The position numbers and the translations under genes are program-made. Positions 40,501-49,078 of a DNA stretch of 64,000 nucleotides are shown here, piece by piece (position 1 is the stretch's first letter; every line of letters begins with the position of its first letter). Origin of the DNA: Nodularia spumigena CCY9414 (GTDB lineage: Bacteria > Cyanobacteriota > Cyanobacteriia > Cyanobacteriales > Nostocaceae); assembly GCF_000340565.2 (NCBI RefSeq), contig NZ_CP007203.1, forward strand, positions 2,349,858-2,413,857. The letters are read 5' to 3'. Under the pieces are notes generated by a model, which worked only from the letters and a program-made list of their open reading frames with translations, made no database searches and was not told the origin of the DNA.

Positions 40501-40785
40501 CTTAATTTCTGGCATCAAAAAGCCCACACAATCACCCTGAGCATTTTTCAGCGATGACTTAGGCCAAGCAAAAGAAATATGATTGAGGTGGGAATTTGGC
40601 TCTGTGGGTGGGTGTGCTGTCATCACCGCTAATTTCTGCACCCGTTCAGCTGTGGGCGAGTGGTAAATTTTGGCTAAATAACCATTGTCATTAGTTCGCC
40701 AAACCTTACCTTCACCACTATCAGCCAGAGGTTCACCCACAAGAGTGATTGATTTACCCGTACTACCACAAATGAGACGCGTCAT
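37504..40785 (-). CDS. Double protein kinase-WD40 membrane protein of a TerY-P-type triad
   Basis: 1093 residues. Two tandem kinase units of 342 residues (1-342 and 343-684) each have GEGKVWRT, a catalytic Lys (39; 381), GDIKQQNILV (Asp144, Lys146, Asn149; +342 in copy two), DTDSF, and a C-terminal zinc knuckle (CERIDGHYYSQTYGKCYWC). Then come seven WD40 repeats of 42 residues (about 705-1000), enough for one propeller, a Ser/Thr/Gln linker and two membrane helices (about 1025-1080). The vWA and PP2C genes upstream, 6 and 17 bp apart, match the vWA-phosphatase-kinase triad linked to tellurite-resistance systems. Kinase active-site residues look intact in both copies. Confidence 0.85.
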   Translation of the reverse strand: MTRLICGSTGKSITLVGEPLADSGEGKVWRTNDNGYLAKIYHSPTAERVQKLAVMTAHPPTEPNSHLNHISFAWPKSSLKNAQGDCVGFLMPEIKGAKELVDIYNPKRRKTLKLQVDWRFLHTTAQNIASIIAALHNSGYVLGDIKQQNILVNNQALPSIIDTDSFQVRHPQNGKVYRCLVGSEGYTPPELIGKDFSNIDQTEIHDRFRLAVIIYQLLFGGQSPFGGKWIGAGETPEIDELIRQGLWLYAVNSPFQPVDRTIPIEIVHPEIQRCFLRCFNDGHKNPHLRPTAREWLAALKVASNSLMPCERIDGHYYSQTYGKCYWCDRSTNLGVDIFPGTARTLLICGSTSQSIALLGEPLADSGEGKVWRTNQNGYLAKIYHSPTVERGEKLAFMITHPPTEVNYGLNHISFAWPISSLKNAQGDCVGFLMPEIKDAKELLDIYNPQRRKRLKLQVDWRFLHTTAQNIASIIAALHNSGYVLGDIKQQNILVNNQALPSIIDTDSFQVRHPQNGKVYRCLVGSQGYTPPELIGKDFSNIDQTEIHDRFRLAVIIYQLLFGGQSPFGGKWIGAGETPEMDELICLGLWLYAPNSPFQPVERTIPIEIVHPEIQRCFLRCFNDGHKNPNLRPTAREWLAALKVASNSLMPCERIDGHYYSQTYGKCYWCDRSTKLGVDIFPGVVKPKPSVVVKSISQPQVIKTNQSLKNSTTGKLLQTLSEHFDSVSSVAYSRDGQTLASGSWDKTIKIWDVTTGNLLQTLTGHSNSINSVAYSHDGQTLASGSWDKTIKIWNVTTGNLVQTLTGHSENIWCVAYSPDGQTLASASVDRTIKLWDVSTGKLLQTFPGHSHSINSVAYSHDGQTLASGSSDKTIKLWDVSTGKLLQTLSGHSEAVVSIAFSPDGQTLASGSADNTIKLWDVATARLLQTLSGHSYGVSSVAFCPDSQTLASGSGDNTIKLWNVSTGRLVRNLSGHSDWVFSVAFSPDGQTLASGSKDRTIKIWQMGASPTTSSSVKPTQPQVSQPTTSTSQSLWIDLAWNLFLILLSCLSFGIILFGILNDNFVMVTLGLIGIVFSWLKGFQLAITTLKELFKH
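37780..38665 (-). repeat. 126-bp tandem repeat coding seven WD40 units
   Basis: Seven copies of a 126-bp unit in phase with the kinase gene. Copies keep long identical runs (for example the SVAYSHDGQTLASGS block), so the array is young or kept uniform by gene conversion. Confidence 0.85.
38734..40785 (-). repeat. 1026-bp tandem duplication of the kinase unit
   Basis: The kinase-zinc-knuckle unit is present twice, offset by 1026 bp; long stretches (for example 39216-39413 against 40242-40439) are nearly identical. The duplication is in frame and leaves both kinases intact. Confidence 0.85.
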
Positions 40786-40791
40786 GGAATA

Positions 40792-41568
40792 TTAATTGTT
40801 TTCCCAAAGACACAACAGCAAAGTTTTATCATCATCAGTGCGAGCATTTAGCCGTTCAGATTTGAGGAAATTAACGAGATATTCCGCTTCATCTTCTGGA
40901 TTAGCTGTTTCTTCTAAGTATTCTTCAAAAGGCTTAAAGAATGGTGGAAAAGGTTTCCAGTCACTGATGCGAATTGCTAATTTTTCCAGTCCATCAGTAG
41001 AAGCACAAATAAACTTTTGCGGCTCTGAAATTACCTTTACCTGCATTTCTGCTAGTGCATCTTTGGAAGTAATAAAAGTGGTTTCATTAGCAAACTCACC
41101 TTTATCTGGCTGAAACAACAATTGATAATCTTCTGAGTCTTGGGGACGCACCACTATAAATCCATCCCCAATTTGCATAGCACCCAACCAATGGGGAGTA
41201 GCTATAAAAACCAAGAGTGTACAAGCTAAATCATTGAAAGCATAATCTTTTTCAGATGCTAATTGGCGTAATTCTGCAATTACTTCTTGCACAATTCTAG
41301 CAAACACCTTCTCAGTTTCTATTTGGGAAAGTGACTGAGAAAATTCTTGCTGCTCAGAACTTTTATTAACACGCTCAAACCAATCAATTACAGTTTTTAC
41401 CGCTAATTCAGAACCCACATCAGAATATTTAGCACTACCAGCACCATCAGCCACCACTCCCACAATCACATCCTGAAAGATGCCATAATCCCCGTAGTCT
41501 TGACAAGGTAATTCTTGGCTTTGATGACTCGTTCCCACGTCATAACGAGCAATTGCTTTCCAACGCAC
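40792..41568 (-). CDS. PP2C-type protein phosphatase of the triad
   Basis: 258 residues. PP2C acidic metal-binding sites: SQELPCQDYGDY near the start, VGVVADGAGSAKYSDVGSEL, AMQIGDGFIV, ICASTDGLEK and ARTDDDKTLLL. It is a compact phosphatase without membrane or sensor domains. It sits between the vWA gene (17 bp upstream) and the kinase gene (6 bp downstream), so it probably reverses the kinase on a shared target, possibly the vWA protein. Confidence 0.85.
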   Translation of the reverse strand: MRWKAIARYDVGTSHQSQELPCQDYGDYGIFQDVIVGVVADGAGSAKYSDVGSELAVKTVIDWFERVNKSSEQQEFSQSLSQIETEKVFARIVQEVIAELRQLASEKDYAFNDLACTLLVFIATPHWLGAMQIGDGFIVVRPQDSEDYQLLFQPDKGEFANETTFITSKDALAEMQVKVISEPQKFICASTDGLEKLAIRISDWKPFPPFFKPFEEYLEETANPEDEAEYLVNFLKSERLNARTDDDKTLLLCLWENN

Positions 41569-41585
41569 GATAAATCCTCAAAAAT

Positions 41586-42239
41586 CTAAGTGGTAATTTG
41601 TCCCCATCCCACAGCAGGTAATGCTACAGCTTCCCCAACTTTCCCACTAGAAACCCGTTTCATGGAAGTGGAAAGCCAAACAAACAGTGAGCGAAAGTCT
41701 AAACCATTCAGCATGACTGGGGGACGCTCTGGGGCAATTTGTTTGAGCGTGTCAAAATCAGCACCCTGTACGCCTACGGCAAAAAAACATAATCTGCGAC
41801 TAGCTTCAGCTTCCTTCACCCGTTGCGCCGCATACTTCCAGTCATCTGTAGGCGCTCCATCTGTAATTAGAAATACCCAAGGACGATAATATAAAATGCC
41901 ATTATCTTTGTATGCTGTCTTCCGACTTTCCAATAAGTCCAAAGCATATTCAATGGCTTCACCCATTGGCGTTAAACCATCAGATTTTAATTCAGGTGGT
42001 GTAAAATTTTCAATAGTTACAAAGTCTTGTGTGAGTCGCACCGGTCCAAAAGAGACAATAGCCACTTCTACGCTCAGTGCTGCTTGTGAATCTTTTACTA
42101 CATCTTTTTTGAAAGCAGCCAACCCGCGATTTAACTCTTGAATGGGTTGTCCTGACATAGAGCCAGATACATCTAGCAATAGAATTACTGGGCAACGAGT
42201 TTCCGGATTTTCAACGAATTCAGGCAGTCCTACTGGCAT
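41586..42239 (-). CDS. TerY-like von Willebrand factor A protein
   Basis: 217 residues from ATG 42239, where AGGAG lies seven bases upstream; the longer reading to 42263 has no such site. A single vWA domain with an intact MIDAS: LLLDVSGSMSGQPIQELNRG (Asp23, Ser25, Ser27), a Thr in DGLTPMGEAIEYAL and the late VFLITDGAPTDDWKYAAQRV. Similar to TerY. First gene of the vWA-PP2C-kinase operon. It probably acts as the adaptor whose phosphorylation state is set by the other two. No TerZ/TerD genes are in the window. Confidence 0.85.
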   Translation of the reverse strand: MPVGLPEFVENPETRCPVILLLDVSGSMSGQPIQELNRGLAAFKKDVVKDSQAALSVEVAIVSFGPVRLTQDFVTIENFTPPELKSDGLTPMGEAIEYALDLLESRKTAYKDNGILYYRPWVFLITDGAPTDDWKYAAQRVKEAEASRRLCFFAVGVQGADFDTLKQIAPERPPVMLNGLDFRSLFVWLSTSMKRVSSGKVGEAVALPAVGWGQITT

Positions 42240-42564
42240 TTGGATACTCCTGGTTAAGCACAATTAGATGCTCAATATTTAATGAATAATTTACCTGTTT
42301 GTGTATAATTTAACATAAACCTTCGTATAAATCTATGGAATTAGCGCTCTTTCATGAGTCTCGTTGTGCAAAAATTATCAACATCATAGAAGCTATATCA
42401 TAGCCCCCTCCTCGCTTGCGGGGAGGGGGTTGGGGGTGGGGTTCAACGAATATTTAATTTATTCATAATCAATAGCAATTATTAATAAAGCTTCAGAGAT
42501 TTATTCGCAGTGAAAACAGAAAGTTAAAATTATTCAAGAACAAAAATATGGGGAGTTGAGCCAA
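42240..42564. other. Spacer with a strong hairpin repeat
   Basis: No gene. A 12-bp stem with one mismatch (CCCCCTCCTCGC, 42404-42415, with GCGGGGAGGGGG, 42418-42429) and a following TTGGGGGTGGGG tract make up a common dispersed repeat. Promoters for both flanking genes should lie here. Confidence 0.5.
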
Positions 42565-43419
42565 ATGTATCAAGTAGACCCGCCCTTACCTCCTACAGAA
42601 ACACTGCCAACCATGTATGACTTACCCAGCGAAAATCCGGAGGAACCAGGCTTGCCAGATGAATTTCACCTTCTCCAACCTGAATTACTCCGCATCACTT
42701 TTCGCCCGCCTAGTTATGCGGAGGATCAGATTTTTACAGCTAGTGATTTAAACTTATACTATGATCCTCATCATCCCCAATGGTATAAACGACCCGATTG
42801 GTTTGCAGTGTTGGGAGCATCGCGTTTTTATAACCAAACAGAATTGCGGTTAAGTTATGTTACTTGGCAAGAAGGAATTGATCCTTTTGTAGTAGTTGAA
42901 CTAATATCACCAGGGACAGAAGCGGAAGATTTAGGGCGAAGTTTACGGGAGGTTAATCAACCGCCTAATAAATGGTCTGTGTATGAGCGAATTTTGAGAG
43001 TACCCTATTATTTTGCCTTCAACCGTTACACTAATGAGTTTCACTGTTTTGGTTTAATGATGAACCGCTATCAACCTCTGTCTGTAAATGGGCTGGGGGT
43101 TTGGTTAGAGTCAGCAGAGTTAGGTTTAGGGTTATGGGATGGCGAATATCAAGGATTAAAAAGACTGTGGTTGCGTTGGTATGATCGAGACAATAATTGG
43201 TTACTCACACCTGTAGAACAGGAAAAACAGCGTGTAGAACAGGAAAAACAGCGTGTAGAACAGGAAAAACAGCGTGCAGAACAGGAAAAACAGCGTGCAG
43301 AACAGGAAAAACAGCGTGCAGAACAGGAAAAACAACGGGCTGACTCTGCGGAGTTAGAAAACGCTAAGTTGCGGCAATTGTTACTTGAACAAGGAATCAG
43401 TTTACCAAATGGTCATTAG
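42565..43419 (+). CDS. Uma2/DUF820-family protein with heptad-repeat tail
   Basis: 284 residues. ATG 42565 has GGGAG nine bases upstream; a TTG at 42556 would add three residues. The core is a DUF820 (Uma2) restriction-endonuclease-like fold (RPDWFAVLGASRFYNQTELR, FVVVELISPGTEAEDLG). The tail has six copies of a VEQEKQR/AEQEKQR heptad (DNA 43213-43338, 21-bp unit) and ends LRQLLLEQGISLPNGH, an ideal coiled coil. Uma2 genes are numerous in cyanobacteria; nuclease activity is not proven. Confidence 0.8.
   Translation: MYQVDPPLPPTETLPTMYDLPSENPEEPGLPDEFHLLQPELLRITFRPPSYAEDQIFTASDLNLYYDPHHPQWYKRPDWFAVLGASRFYNQTELRLSYVTWQEGIDPFVVVELISPGTEAEDLGRSLREVNQPPNKWSVYERILRVPYYFAFNRYTNEFHCFGLMMNRYQPLSVNGLGVWLESAELGLGLWDGEYQGLKRLWLRWYDRDNNWLLTPVEQEKQRVEQEKQRVEQEKQRAEQEKQRAEQEKQRAEQEKQRADSAELENAKLRQLLLEQGISLPNGH
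43213..43338 (+). repeat. 21-bp tandem repeat in the Uma2 gene
   Basis: Six copies of GTAGAACAGGAAAAACAGCG(T), the last three with GCA for GTA. In frame; copy number is likely to vary between strains. Confidence 0.85.
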
Positions 43420-43818
43420 ACAAAGGAATAAAATGCCTAAATTGTAGGGTGGGTTAGTCCGTAGCCCACCATTGTCCTTACGTTTATGCAATACGGTTGA
43501 GTTAAAGTCAGGACTTACGCGAAATGAAGAGAAGAAGGTGAAAAAAAATTGCTTAACTGAATTGTATTGGTTTATGGTGGGTTACGCTGCGCTAACCCAC
43601 CCTACTGGACTGACAAGGCTAAAATGATGCATTATGTTTCTCTTGTGGAACAGGCATCTTGCCTGTTCTGGGCGGGCAGTCCTTGCCCTCCCCCACAATA
43701 GTTTTATCTATTGCACTGTTTTAAGCTTGTCACGCCACTACAACAAGGAATCAGTTTACCAAATGGTGAATAATTCTCCCAATCCGCTAAACTCAGAAAT
43801 GCTGCGTTCTTCCTCATC
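43388..43818. repeat. Repeat mosaic with a duplicated Uma2 gene tail
   Basis: A 26-bp sequence from the end of the Uma2 gene (AACAAGGAATCAGTTTACCA and six more bases, 43388-43413) recurs at 43742-43767. Between them: GGTGGGTTA/TAGCCCACC and a perfect GGTGGGTTA/TAACCCACC inverted repeat near 43576-43602, a single ACTTACGC MITE end near 43512, and GGAACAGGCATCTTGCCTGT. No gene. Confidence 0.6.
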
Positions 43819-45110
43819 ATGTCAGACTCCCAAACTGTTAGTGCTGCTGTTGCGAAACTCTACGATACCTATCCCTTCCCGCCAGAACCTCTACTAGATG
43901 AAGCCCCTCCTGGGTACAATTGGCGCTGGAATTGGTTAGCCGCTTACAATTTCTGCACTGGACGCAAACCACCAAAGCAAGATATCCGCATTTTAGATGC
44001 TGGTTGTGGTTCTGGTGTGAGTACTGAATATTTGGTACATCTCAACCCTCAAGCCCAGGTGGTAGGAATTGATTTAAGTGCGGGAACTTTGGAGGTAGCC
44101 AAAGAACGCTGTAAACGTTCCGGTGCTGATAGGGTGGAGTTTCATCACCTGAGTTTGTACGATGTGGAACAGCTACCAGGGGAGTTTGATTTAATTAATT
44201 GCGTGGGTGTGTTGCATCACTTACCTGACCCTATCCGTGGTATTCAAGCTTTAGCCAAGAAGTTAGCCCCTGGTGGACTAATGCACATTTTTGTCTATGG
44301 TGAATTGGGACGCTGGGAAATTCAACTCATGCAAAAGGCGATCGCACTTCTCCAAGGTGACAAAAAAGGCGATTATCGTGATGGGGTACAAGTCGGACGA
44401 AAACTATTCTCTTCCCTACCAGAAAATAACCGCATTGTCAAGCGAGATAAGGAACTTTGGTCTTTAGAAAACCATAAGGATGAATGCTTTGCTGATATGT
44501 ACGTTCATCCCCAAGAAATTGACTACAACATTGAAACGCTGTTTGAATTAATTGATGCTTCTGGCTTGGAGTTTATTAATTTTTCTAATCCTGATTTTTG
44601 GGAGTTGTCAAGACTCTTGGCGAAAGCACCAGAGTTAATTGAGAGAGCAGAAGAATTGAGCGATCGCCAGCGCTACCGCCTGATAGAATTACTAGATCCT
44701 GAAGTTACTCATTATGAATTTTTCCTCGGTCGTCTTCCCCTAATTAAATCCAACTGGTCAGAGGATAAAGACCTATTGCCAGCCATTCCCGATCTTAACC
44801 CTTGTATTGATGGTTTTCCCAGCCAATGTCTATTTAATTACAATTATCAGATTGTTAACTTGTCAGAATTAGAGTTGCAATTTTTACAAAAATGTGATGG
44901 ACATTTAACCGTGGCAGAGATTTTGGCAACGGTGCAAATCGACTTGAATCAAATCAGGTCACTCCTCGAACAGCAGATCATTTTATTGTCACTGAGTTAA
45001 TTAAATTACCAAGACCAACAAGCTGATTATAGAATTACCCAATCAGCTGAACATCCCATTATTTGCATACCATCATTTAATATAAACCTTGTGGGGGAGG
45101 GCAAGGACTG
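43677..45110. repeat. 21-bp inverted repeats flanking a methyltransferase gene
   Basis: CAGTCCTTGCCCTCCCCCAC(A) at 43677-43697 is the exact complement of 45090-45110. The 1.4-kb segment between contains one intact gene. The repeats belong to a dispersed family, so the arrangement may be two independent copies. Confidence 0.6.
43819..45000 (+). CDS. SAM-dependent methyltransferase with PqqD-like tail
   Basis: 393 residues. Motif I is IRILDAGCGSGVSTEYLVHL (about 55-74), followed by AQVVGIDLSAGTLEVAKERC, FDLINCVGVLHHLPDPIRGI and a LAPGGLMHIFVYG strand. The N-terminal YDTYPFPPEPLLDEAPPGYN is the mark of a cyanobacterial methyltransferase group; the last 60 residues (LSELELQFLQKCDGHLTVAE) resemble a PqqD-like binding domain. 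Substrate unknown. Flanked by inverted repeats. Confidence 0.8.
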   Translation: MSDSQTVSAAVAKLYDTYPFPPEPLLDEAPPGYNWRWNWLAAYNFCTGRKPPKQDIRILDAGCGSGVSTEYLVHLNPQAQVVGIDLSAGTLEVAKERCKRSGADRVEFHHLSLYDVEQLPGEFDLINCVGVLHHLPDPIRGIQALAKKLAPGGLMHIFVYGELGRWEIQLMQKAIALLQGDKKGDYRDGVQVGRKLFSSLPENNRIVKRDKELWSLENHKDECFADMYVHPQEIDYNIETLFELIDASGLEFINFSNPDFWELSRLLAKAPELIERAEELSDRQRYRLIELLDPEVTHYEFFLGRLPLIKSNWSEDKDLLPAIPDLNPCIDGFPSQCLFNYNYQIVNLSELELQFLQKCDGHLTVAEILATVQIDLNQIRSLLEQQIILLSLS

Positions 45111-45165
45111 ACTGCCCTGGATGTGCAAATTCACAGCCGAATAATATAAAACAGGCAATAACGAT

Positions 45166-45221
45166 AAAAAGGCGAAATTTGAAGAAAGTTGGAATTTGAT
45201 CAGCTGGAATTTCGGCTTTTT
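45166..45221. terminator. Bidirectional-type terminator before the atp operon
   Basis: AAAAAGGCGAAATT (45166-45179) pairs, with one mismatch, with AATTTCGGCTTTTT (45208-45221), a long stem ending in a T-run. It would stop transcripts from the methyltransferase gene. A further perfect 8-bp stem (AGCTGATT/AATCAGCT) lies at 45021-45048. Confidence 0.5.
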
Positions 45222-45360
45222 ATCCCCGTTCTCCCTCACCCCCTCGCCTACGATTTTCCGTTACAGGGCGGGCTTCTACCCTAAGTCTGATCCCGGCAAG
45301 AAGTTAATTGTTTTTTTCTAAAGTATTGTTACCTGATCGTGATATGATTCAGCTGACTGA

Positions 45361-45843
45361 ATGTGCAGTCATTATAAGTTAGCTGTACTGGTTTCAAGTC
45401 TCGTGAGCTTGTCAGAAGATTCAATTGACCCCACTCCGACAACACAACAAGAAACTCAATCTGGTTCTGAAGACACAGAACCAGTTAACGCCTCCATGCA
45501 GGAGTTCTATCAACTCTACCAGGAGTTGTTGATAATTACACTTGCCTTAACAGTGACTGTTTTTATCTCTGTGTGGATTGCTTACTCGCTGAACATTGCC
45601 CTAAATTATCTATTAGGGGCGTGTGCAGGTGTGCTTTACTTGAGGCTGTTGGCAAAAGATGTTGAGCGTTTAGGTAGAGAAAAACAGGCGCTGAGTAAAA
45701 CCCGGTTAGCCTTATTAGTAGCTCTGATTTTCCTAGCATCGCGGTGGAATCAACTACAAATATTACCCATATTTTTGGGATTTCTCACATACAAAGCCAC
45801 ACTCATCTTCTACGTAATTAGGATGGCTTTTGTCTCTGACTAG
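45361..45843 (+). CDS. atpI: ATP synthase subunit I (Atp1)
   Basis: 160 residues if started at ATG 45361, 146 if at the in-frame GTG 45403 ([16 protein letters not shown]), which reads more like other cyanobacterial copies. Four hydrophobic helices ([54 protein letters not shown], and a last one). The atp1/atpI product helps assemble the c-ring. First gene of the operon, 117 bp before the a subunit. Names differ: cyanobacterial papers use atp1 here and atpI for subunit a. Confidence 0.8.
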   Translation: MCSHYKLAVLVSSLVSLSEDSIDPTPTTQQETQSGSEDTEPVNASMQEFYQLYQELLIITLALTVTVFISVWIAYSLNIALNYLLGACAGVLYLRLLAKDVERLGREKQALSKTRLALLVALIFLASRWNQLQILPIFLGFLTYKATLIFYVIRMAFVSD

Positions 45844-45960
45844 CCAAAGCGCGGACAACCTGAAAAAGCTAAACTAAGCCTTGCGTGAGGAATATCCACA
45901 CTGCAAAGAAAGCTCCTATTCTCCAGGTAATATTGGAGAAACGATTGATATGGAAAGAAA

Positions 45961-46707
45961 ATGCTGAATTTTCTGAACTTCTACTCTCTTCCACTTGCCG
46001 AATTGGAAGTGGGTAAACATCTGTACTGGCAAATAGGCAACTTGAAGCTACACGGTCAGGTGTTTCTCACGTCCTGGTTTGTTATTGCTGTGCTAGTGCT
46101 AGTTTCCTTAGCCGCAAGCAGTAACATCAAAAGAATTCCCAGTGGGTTGCAGAACCTCATGGAATACGCCCTGGAATTCATTCGGGATTTGGCTAAAAAC
46201 CAAATTGGCGAAAAAGAATATCGCCCTTGGGTGCCTTTCGTTGGCACTTTGTTTTTGTTCATTTTTGTGTCAAATTGGTCAGGGGCGCTGGTTCCTTTCA
46301 AGCTGATACATTTACCAGAAGGTGAACTAACAGCACCTACAAGCGACATCAATACAACAGTTGCCTTAGCGTTGCTGACATCGCTGGCGTATTTTTACGC
46401 TGGATTCAGCAAAAAGGGTTTAGGGTATTTTGGCAACTACGTCCAACCAGTGTCGTTTATGTTGCCCTTCAAGATTATTGAAGACTTCACCAAGCCTCTT
46501 TCCCTAAGCTTCCGTTTATTCGGCAACATTTTGGCAGACGAACTTGTAGTAGGTGTACTTGTATTGCTAGTACCCTTGTTTGTACCTCTGCCAGTTATGG
46601 CATTGGGACTATTTACCAGCGCCATCCAAGCACTAATTTTTGCGACTTTAGCCGCCGCTTACATCGGTGAAGCGATGGAAGATCATGGCGAAGAGCATCA
46701 TGAATGA
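45961..46707 (+). CDS. atpB: ATP synthase F0 subunit a
   Basis: 248 residues, five helices. The conserved [20 protein letters not shown] contains the essential Arg that drives proton exchange with the c-ring, and the C-terminal [20 protein letters not shown] ends in an acidic-His tail. Called atpI in cyanobacterial nomenclature. Thylakoid and plasma membrane complex. Second gene of the operon. Confidence 0.95.
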   Translation: MLNFLNFYSLPLAELEVGKHLYWQIGNLKLHGQVFLTSWFVIAVLVLVSLAASSNIKRIPSGLQNLMEYALEFIRDLAKNQIGEKEYRPWVPFVGTLFLFIFVSNWSGALVPFKLIHLPEGELTAPTSDINTTVALALLTSLAYFYAGFSKKGLGYFGNYVQPVSFMLPFKIIEDFTKPLSLSFRLFGNILADELVVGVLVLLVPLFVPLPVMALGLFTSAIQALIFATLAAAYIGEAMEDHGEEHHE

Positions 46708-46818
46708 GGGGCATTAAATACCCTCAAAAGTCATGAGTCATTGGTTATTTAACAATAATCAAGAACAAATGGCAACTGACACACAACAACGTCTAAATCC
46801 ACTCAACTCACAAATTAA

Positions 46819-47076
<258 letters not shown>

Positions 47077-47102
47077 TCGGTACTGAGTACTGAGTACAAA
47101 AA

Positions 47103-47176
47103 GTTAGGAGTTAGGAGTTAGGAGTTAGACAATTAACTCATAACTCATAACTCACCGACTCAGGACTCAGGACTAA
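47103..47176. repeat. Short tandem repeats inside the atp operon
   Basis: Three GTTAGGA copies, then AACTCAT copies, then GACTCAG copies, between the c and b' genes. Confidence 0.8.
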
Positions 47177-47200
47177 TATATTAGATAGAAAATAGCAACC

Positions 47201-47692
47201 ATGACACACTGGATTACCTTATTAGCAGTAGAAGAGGTTGCCAAGGAAGGGGGGCTGTTCGATCTAGATGCTACCCTGCCCTTAATGGCAATTCAGTTTC
47301 TAGTTTTAGCTCTAGTGTTGAACGCAACACTATACAAGCCACTGGGCAATGCGATTGATGGCCGGAATGATTATATCCGTAGCAATCAATTAGAAGCTCA
47401 GGAACGCTTGTCAAAAACCGAAAAATTGGCAGAGGAATATGAGCAATCTTTAGCAGGTGCTAGACGACAAGCTCAAACAATCATTGCTGATGCTCAAGCC
47501 GAAGCTCAAAAAATCGCGGCTGAGAAAATAGCAGCAGTGCAGAAACAAGCCCAGGCAGAAAAAGAAAAGGCTGCTAGTGAAATTGAGCAGCAAAAACAAG
47601 CCGCTTTTGCTTCATTAGAGCAACAAGTAGATTCACTCAGTCGCCAAATACTAGAAAAGCTTTTAGGAGCAGATATAGTAAGTCGGCGCTAA
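47201..47692 (+). CDS. atpF2: ATP synthase F0 subunit b' (AtpF2/AtpG)
   Basis: 163 residues. One membrane helix ([20 protein letters not shown]) followed by a long charged helix ([20 protein letters not shown] and later [20 protein letters not shown]). Photosynthetic organisms have two different b-type subunits forming the peripheral stalk; this is b'. Followed by b with an 87-114 bp gap. Confidence 0.93.
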   Translation: MTHWITLLAVEEVAKEGGLFDLDATLPLMAIQFLVLALVLNATLYKPLGNAIDGRNDYIRSNQLEAQERLSKTEKLAEEYEQSLAGARRQAQTIIADAQAEAQKIAAEKIAAVQKQAQAEKEKAASEIEQQKQAAFASLEQQVDSLSRQILEKLLGADIVSRR

Positions 47693-47806
47693 TGAAAATT
47701 TAGCTTGGAATCATTAAGCGACATTGTAAAGACGCACTCGCCAAGTAACATTTGTTGGCGGCGTGGGTCACGTTAAGCCTTGGCAGCGAGTTGTGGACGA
47801 AAAATC

Positions 47807-48370
47807 ATGGGGACTTTTTTACTGTTGATGGCGGAAGCCAGCGCCGTCGGAGGTGACTTGGCAGAAGAAGCGGGACATGGTGGTTTTAGTCTAAATACAG
47901 ATATATTTGACACCAACCTGATTAATCTGGCCATTATTATTACTGTGCTGTTAGTGTTCGGGCGGAAAGTTTTGGGTAAAACCCTGAAAGGCCGCCGGGA
48001 TACAATTGAAACAGCAATTAAGAATGCAGAGCAACGTGCTTCTCAAGCTGCACAGCGACTCAAAGAAGCACAGCAAAAGCTAGAGCAAGCTCAAGCAGAA
48101 GCCGAAAGAATCAAAAAAGCAGCGCAAGAAAACGCCCAAGCTGCGAGCGAAGCTATCTTGGCGCAGGCTGCTATAGATATTGAACGCTTGCAAGCAGCAG
48201 GTGCAGCTGACTTAAATGCAGACCTAAATAAAGCGATCGCCCAGTTACAGCAACGAGTAGTTGCTCAGGCATTGCAAAAGGTCGAATCTGAACTAAAAAG
48301 CGGCATAGCCGACGATGCTCAACAAATTTTAATTGAACGTAGCATCGCACAATTGGGAGGCGAGGTATGA
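47807..48370 (+). CDS. atpF: ATP synthase F0 subunit b
   Basis: 187 residues from ATG 47807 ([20 protein letters not shown]); an in-frame TTG at 47780 would add nine residues. One membrane helix ([20 protein letters not shown]) and a long coiled coil ([20 protein letters not shown]). Forms the stator with b' and delta. Its stop overlaps the delta start by four bases. Confidence 0.95.
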   Translation: MGTFLLLMAEASAVGGDLAEEAGHGGFSLNTDIFDTNLINLAIIITVLLVFGRKVLGKTLKGRRDTIETAIKNAEQRASQAAQRLKEAQQKLEQAQAEAERIKKAAQENAQAASEAILAQAAIDIERLQAAGAADLNADLNKAIAQLQQRVVAQALQKVESELKSGIADDAQQILIERSIAQLGGEV

Positions 48371-48924
48371 CAAGTAACATAGCAACAGCTGAAATAGCCG
48401 CCCCTTATTCACAGGCTCTGTTGTCACTCGCGCAAGCAAAAAACTTGACCGAAGAGTTTGGCGAAGATGCTCGGAGTTTGTTAGGCCTGCTTTCAGAAAA
48501 TCAGGATCTACAGAACTTTATTGGCAACCCCTTTATTACGGGTGAGAACAAAAAGGCTCTGATTAGAACAATCCTGGGTGAAAGTGGTAACGCCTACTTA
48601 CGCAATTTTTTGTTGTTACTGGTAGATAAACGGCGGATCGTTTTTCTAGAAGCAGTTTTACAGCAATATTTGGCTTTATTGCGGCAGCTAAATCAAACCG
48701 TATTAGCAGAAGTGATCTCAGCAGTTCCTCTGAGTGAGCTTCAACAGCAAGCAGTAGTGGAAAAAGTTCTGGCCATCACTAATGCTCGCCAGGTAGAAGT
48801 GCAATCTAAAATAGATAGCGAGTTAATTGGTGGTGTGATTATTAAAGTCGGCTCCCAAGTAATTGATGCTAGTTTACGTGGTCAGTTGCGCCGCCTTTCC
48901 TTGCGCTTAACCAGTAATTCGTAA
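48367..48924 (+). CDS. atpH: ATP synthase F1 subunit delta
   Basis: 185 residues: [20 protein letters not shown] at the start, [20 protein letters not shown] in the middle and [20 protein letters not shown] near the end, the OSCP/delta signature. It links the stator to the alpha subunits. Four-base ATGA overlap with atpF implies coupled translation. Called atpD in cyanobacterial nomenclature. Confidence 0.95.
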   Translation: MTSNIATAEIAAPYSQALLSLAQAKNLTEEFGEDARSLLGLLSENQDLQNFIGNPFITGENKKALIRTILGESGNAYLRNFLLLLVDKRRIVFLEAVLQQYLALLRQLNQTVLAEVISAVPLSELQQQAVVEKVLAITNARQVEVQSKIDSELIGGVIIKVGSQVIDASLRGQLRRLSLRLTSNS

Positions 48925-49017
48925 TTGCGATCCTACTTGAGTTTCCTTGCTGTGCTGATAGTCTGGCAAGGTAACTGGGCAGGGGATGAAATAATTGGAG
49001 AATTAAGGAAAATGCTT

Positions 49018-49055
49018 TCCCTACTCCCCACTCCCCACTCCCTACTCCCTACTCT
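49018..49055. repeat. CCCTACT/CCCCACT tandem repeat in the atp operon
   Basis: Five heptamer copies between delta and alpha, the complement of the GGGGAGT family seen at 17713-17773. Confidence 0.8.
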
Positions 49056-49078
49056 GAAAAGCAAAAAACATAGACACA

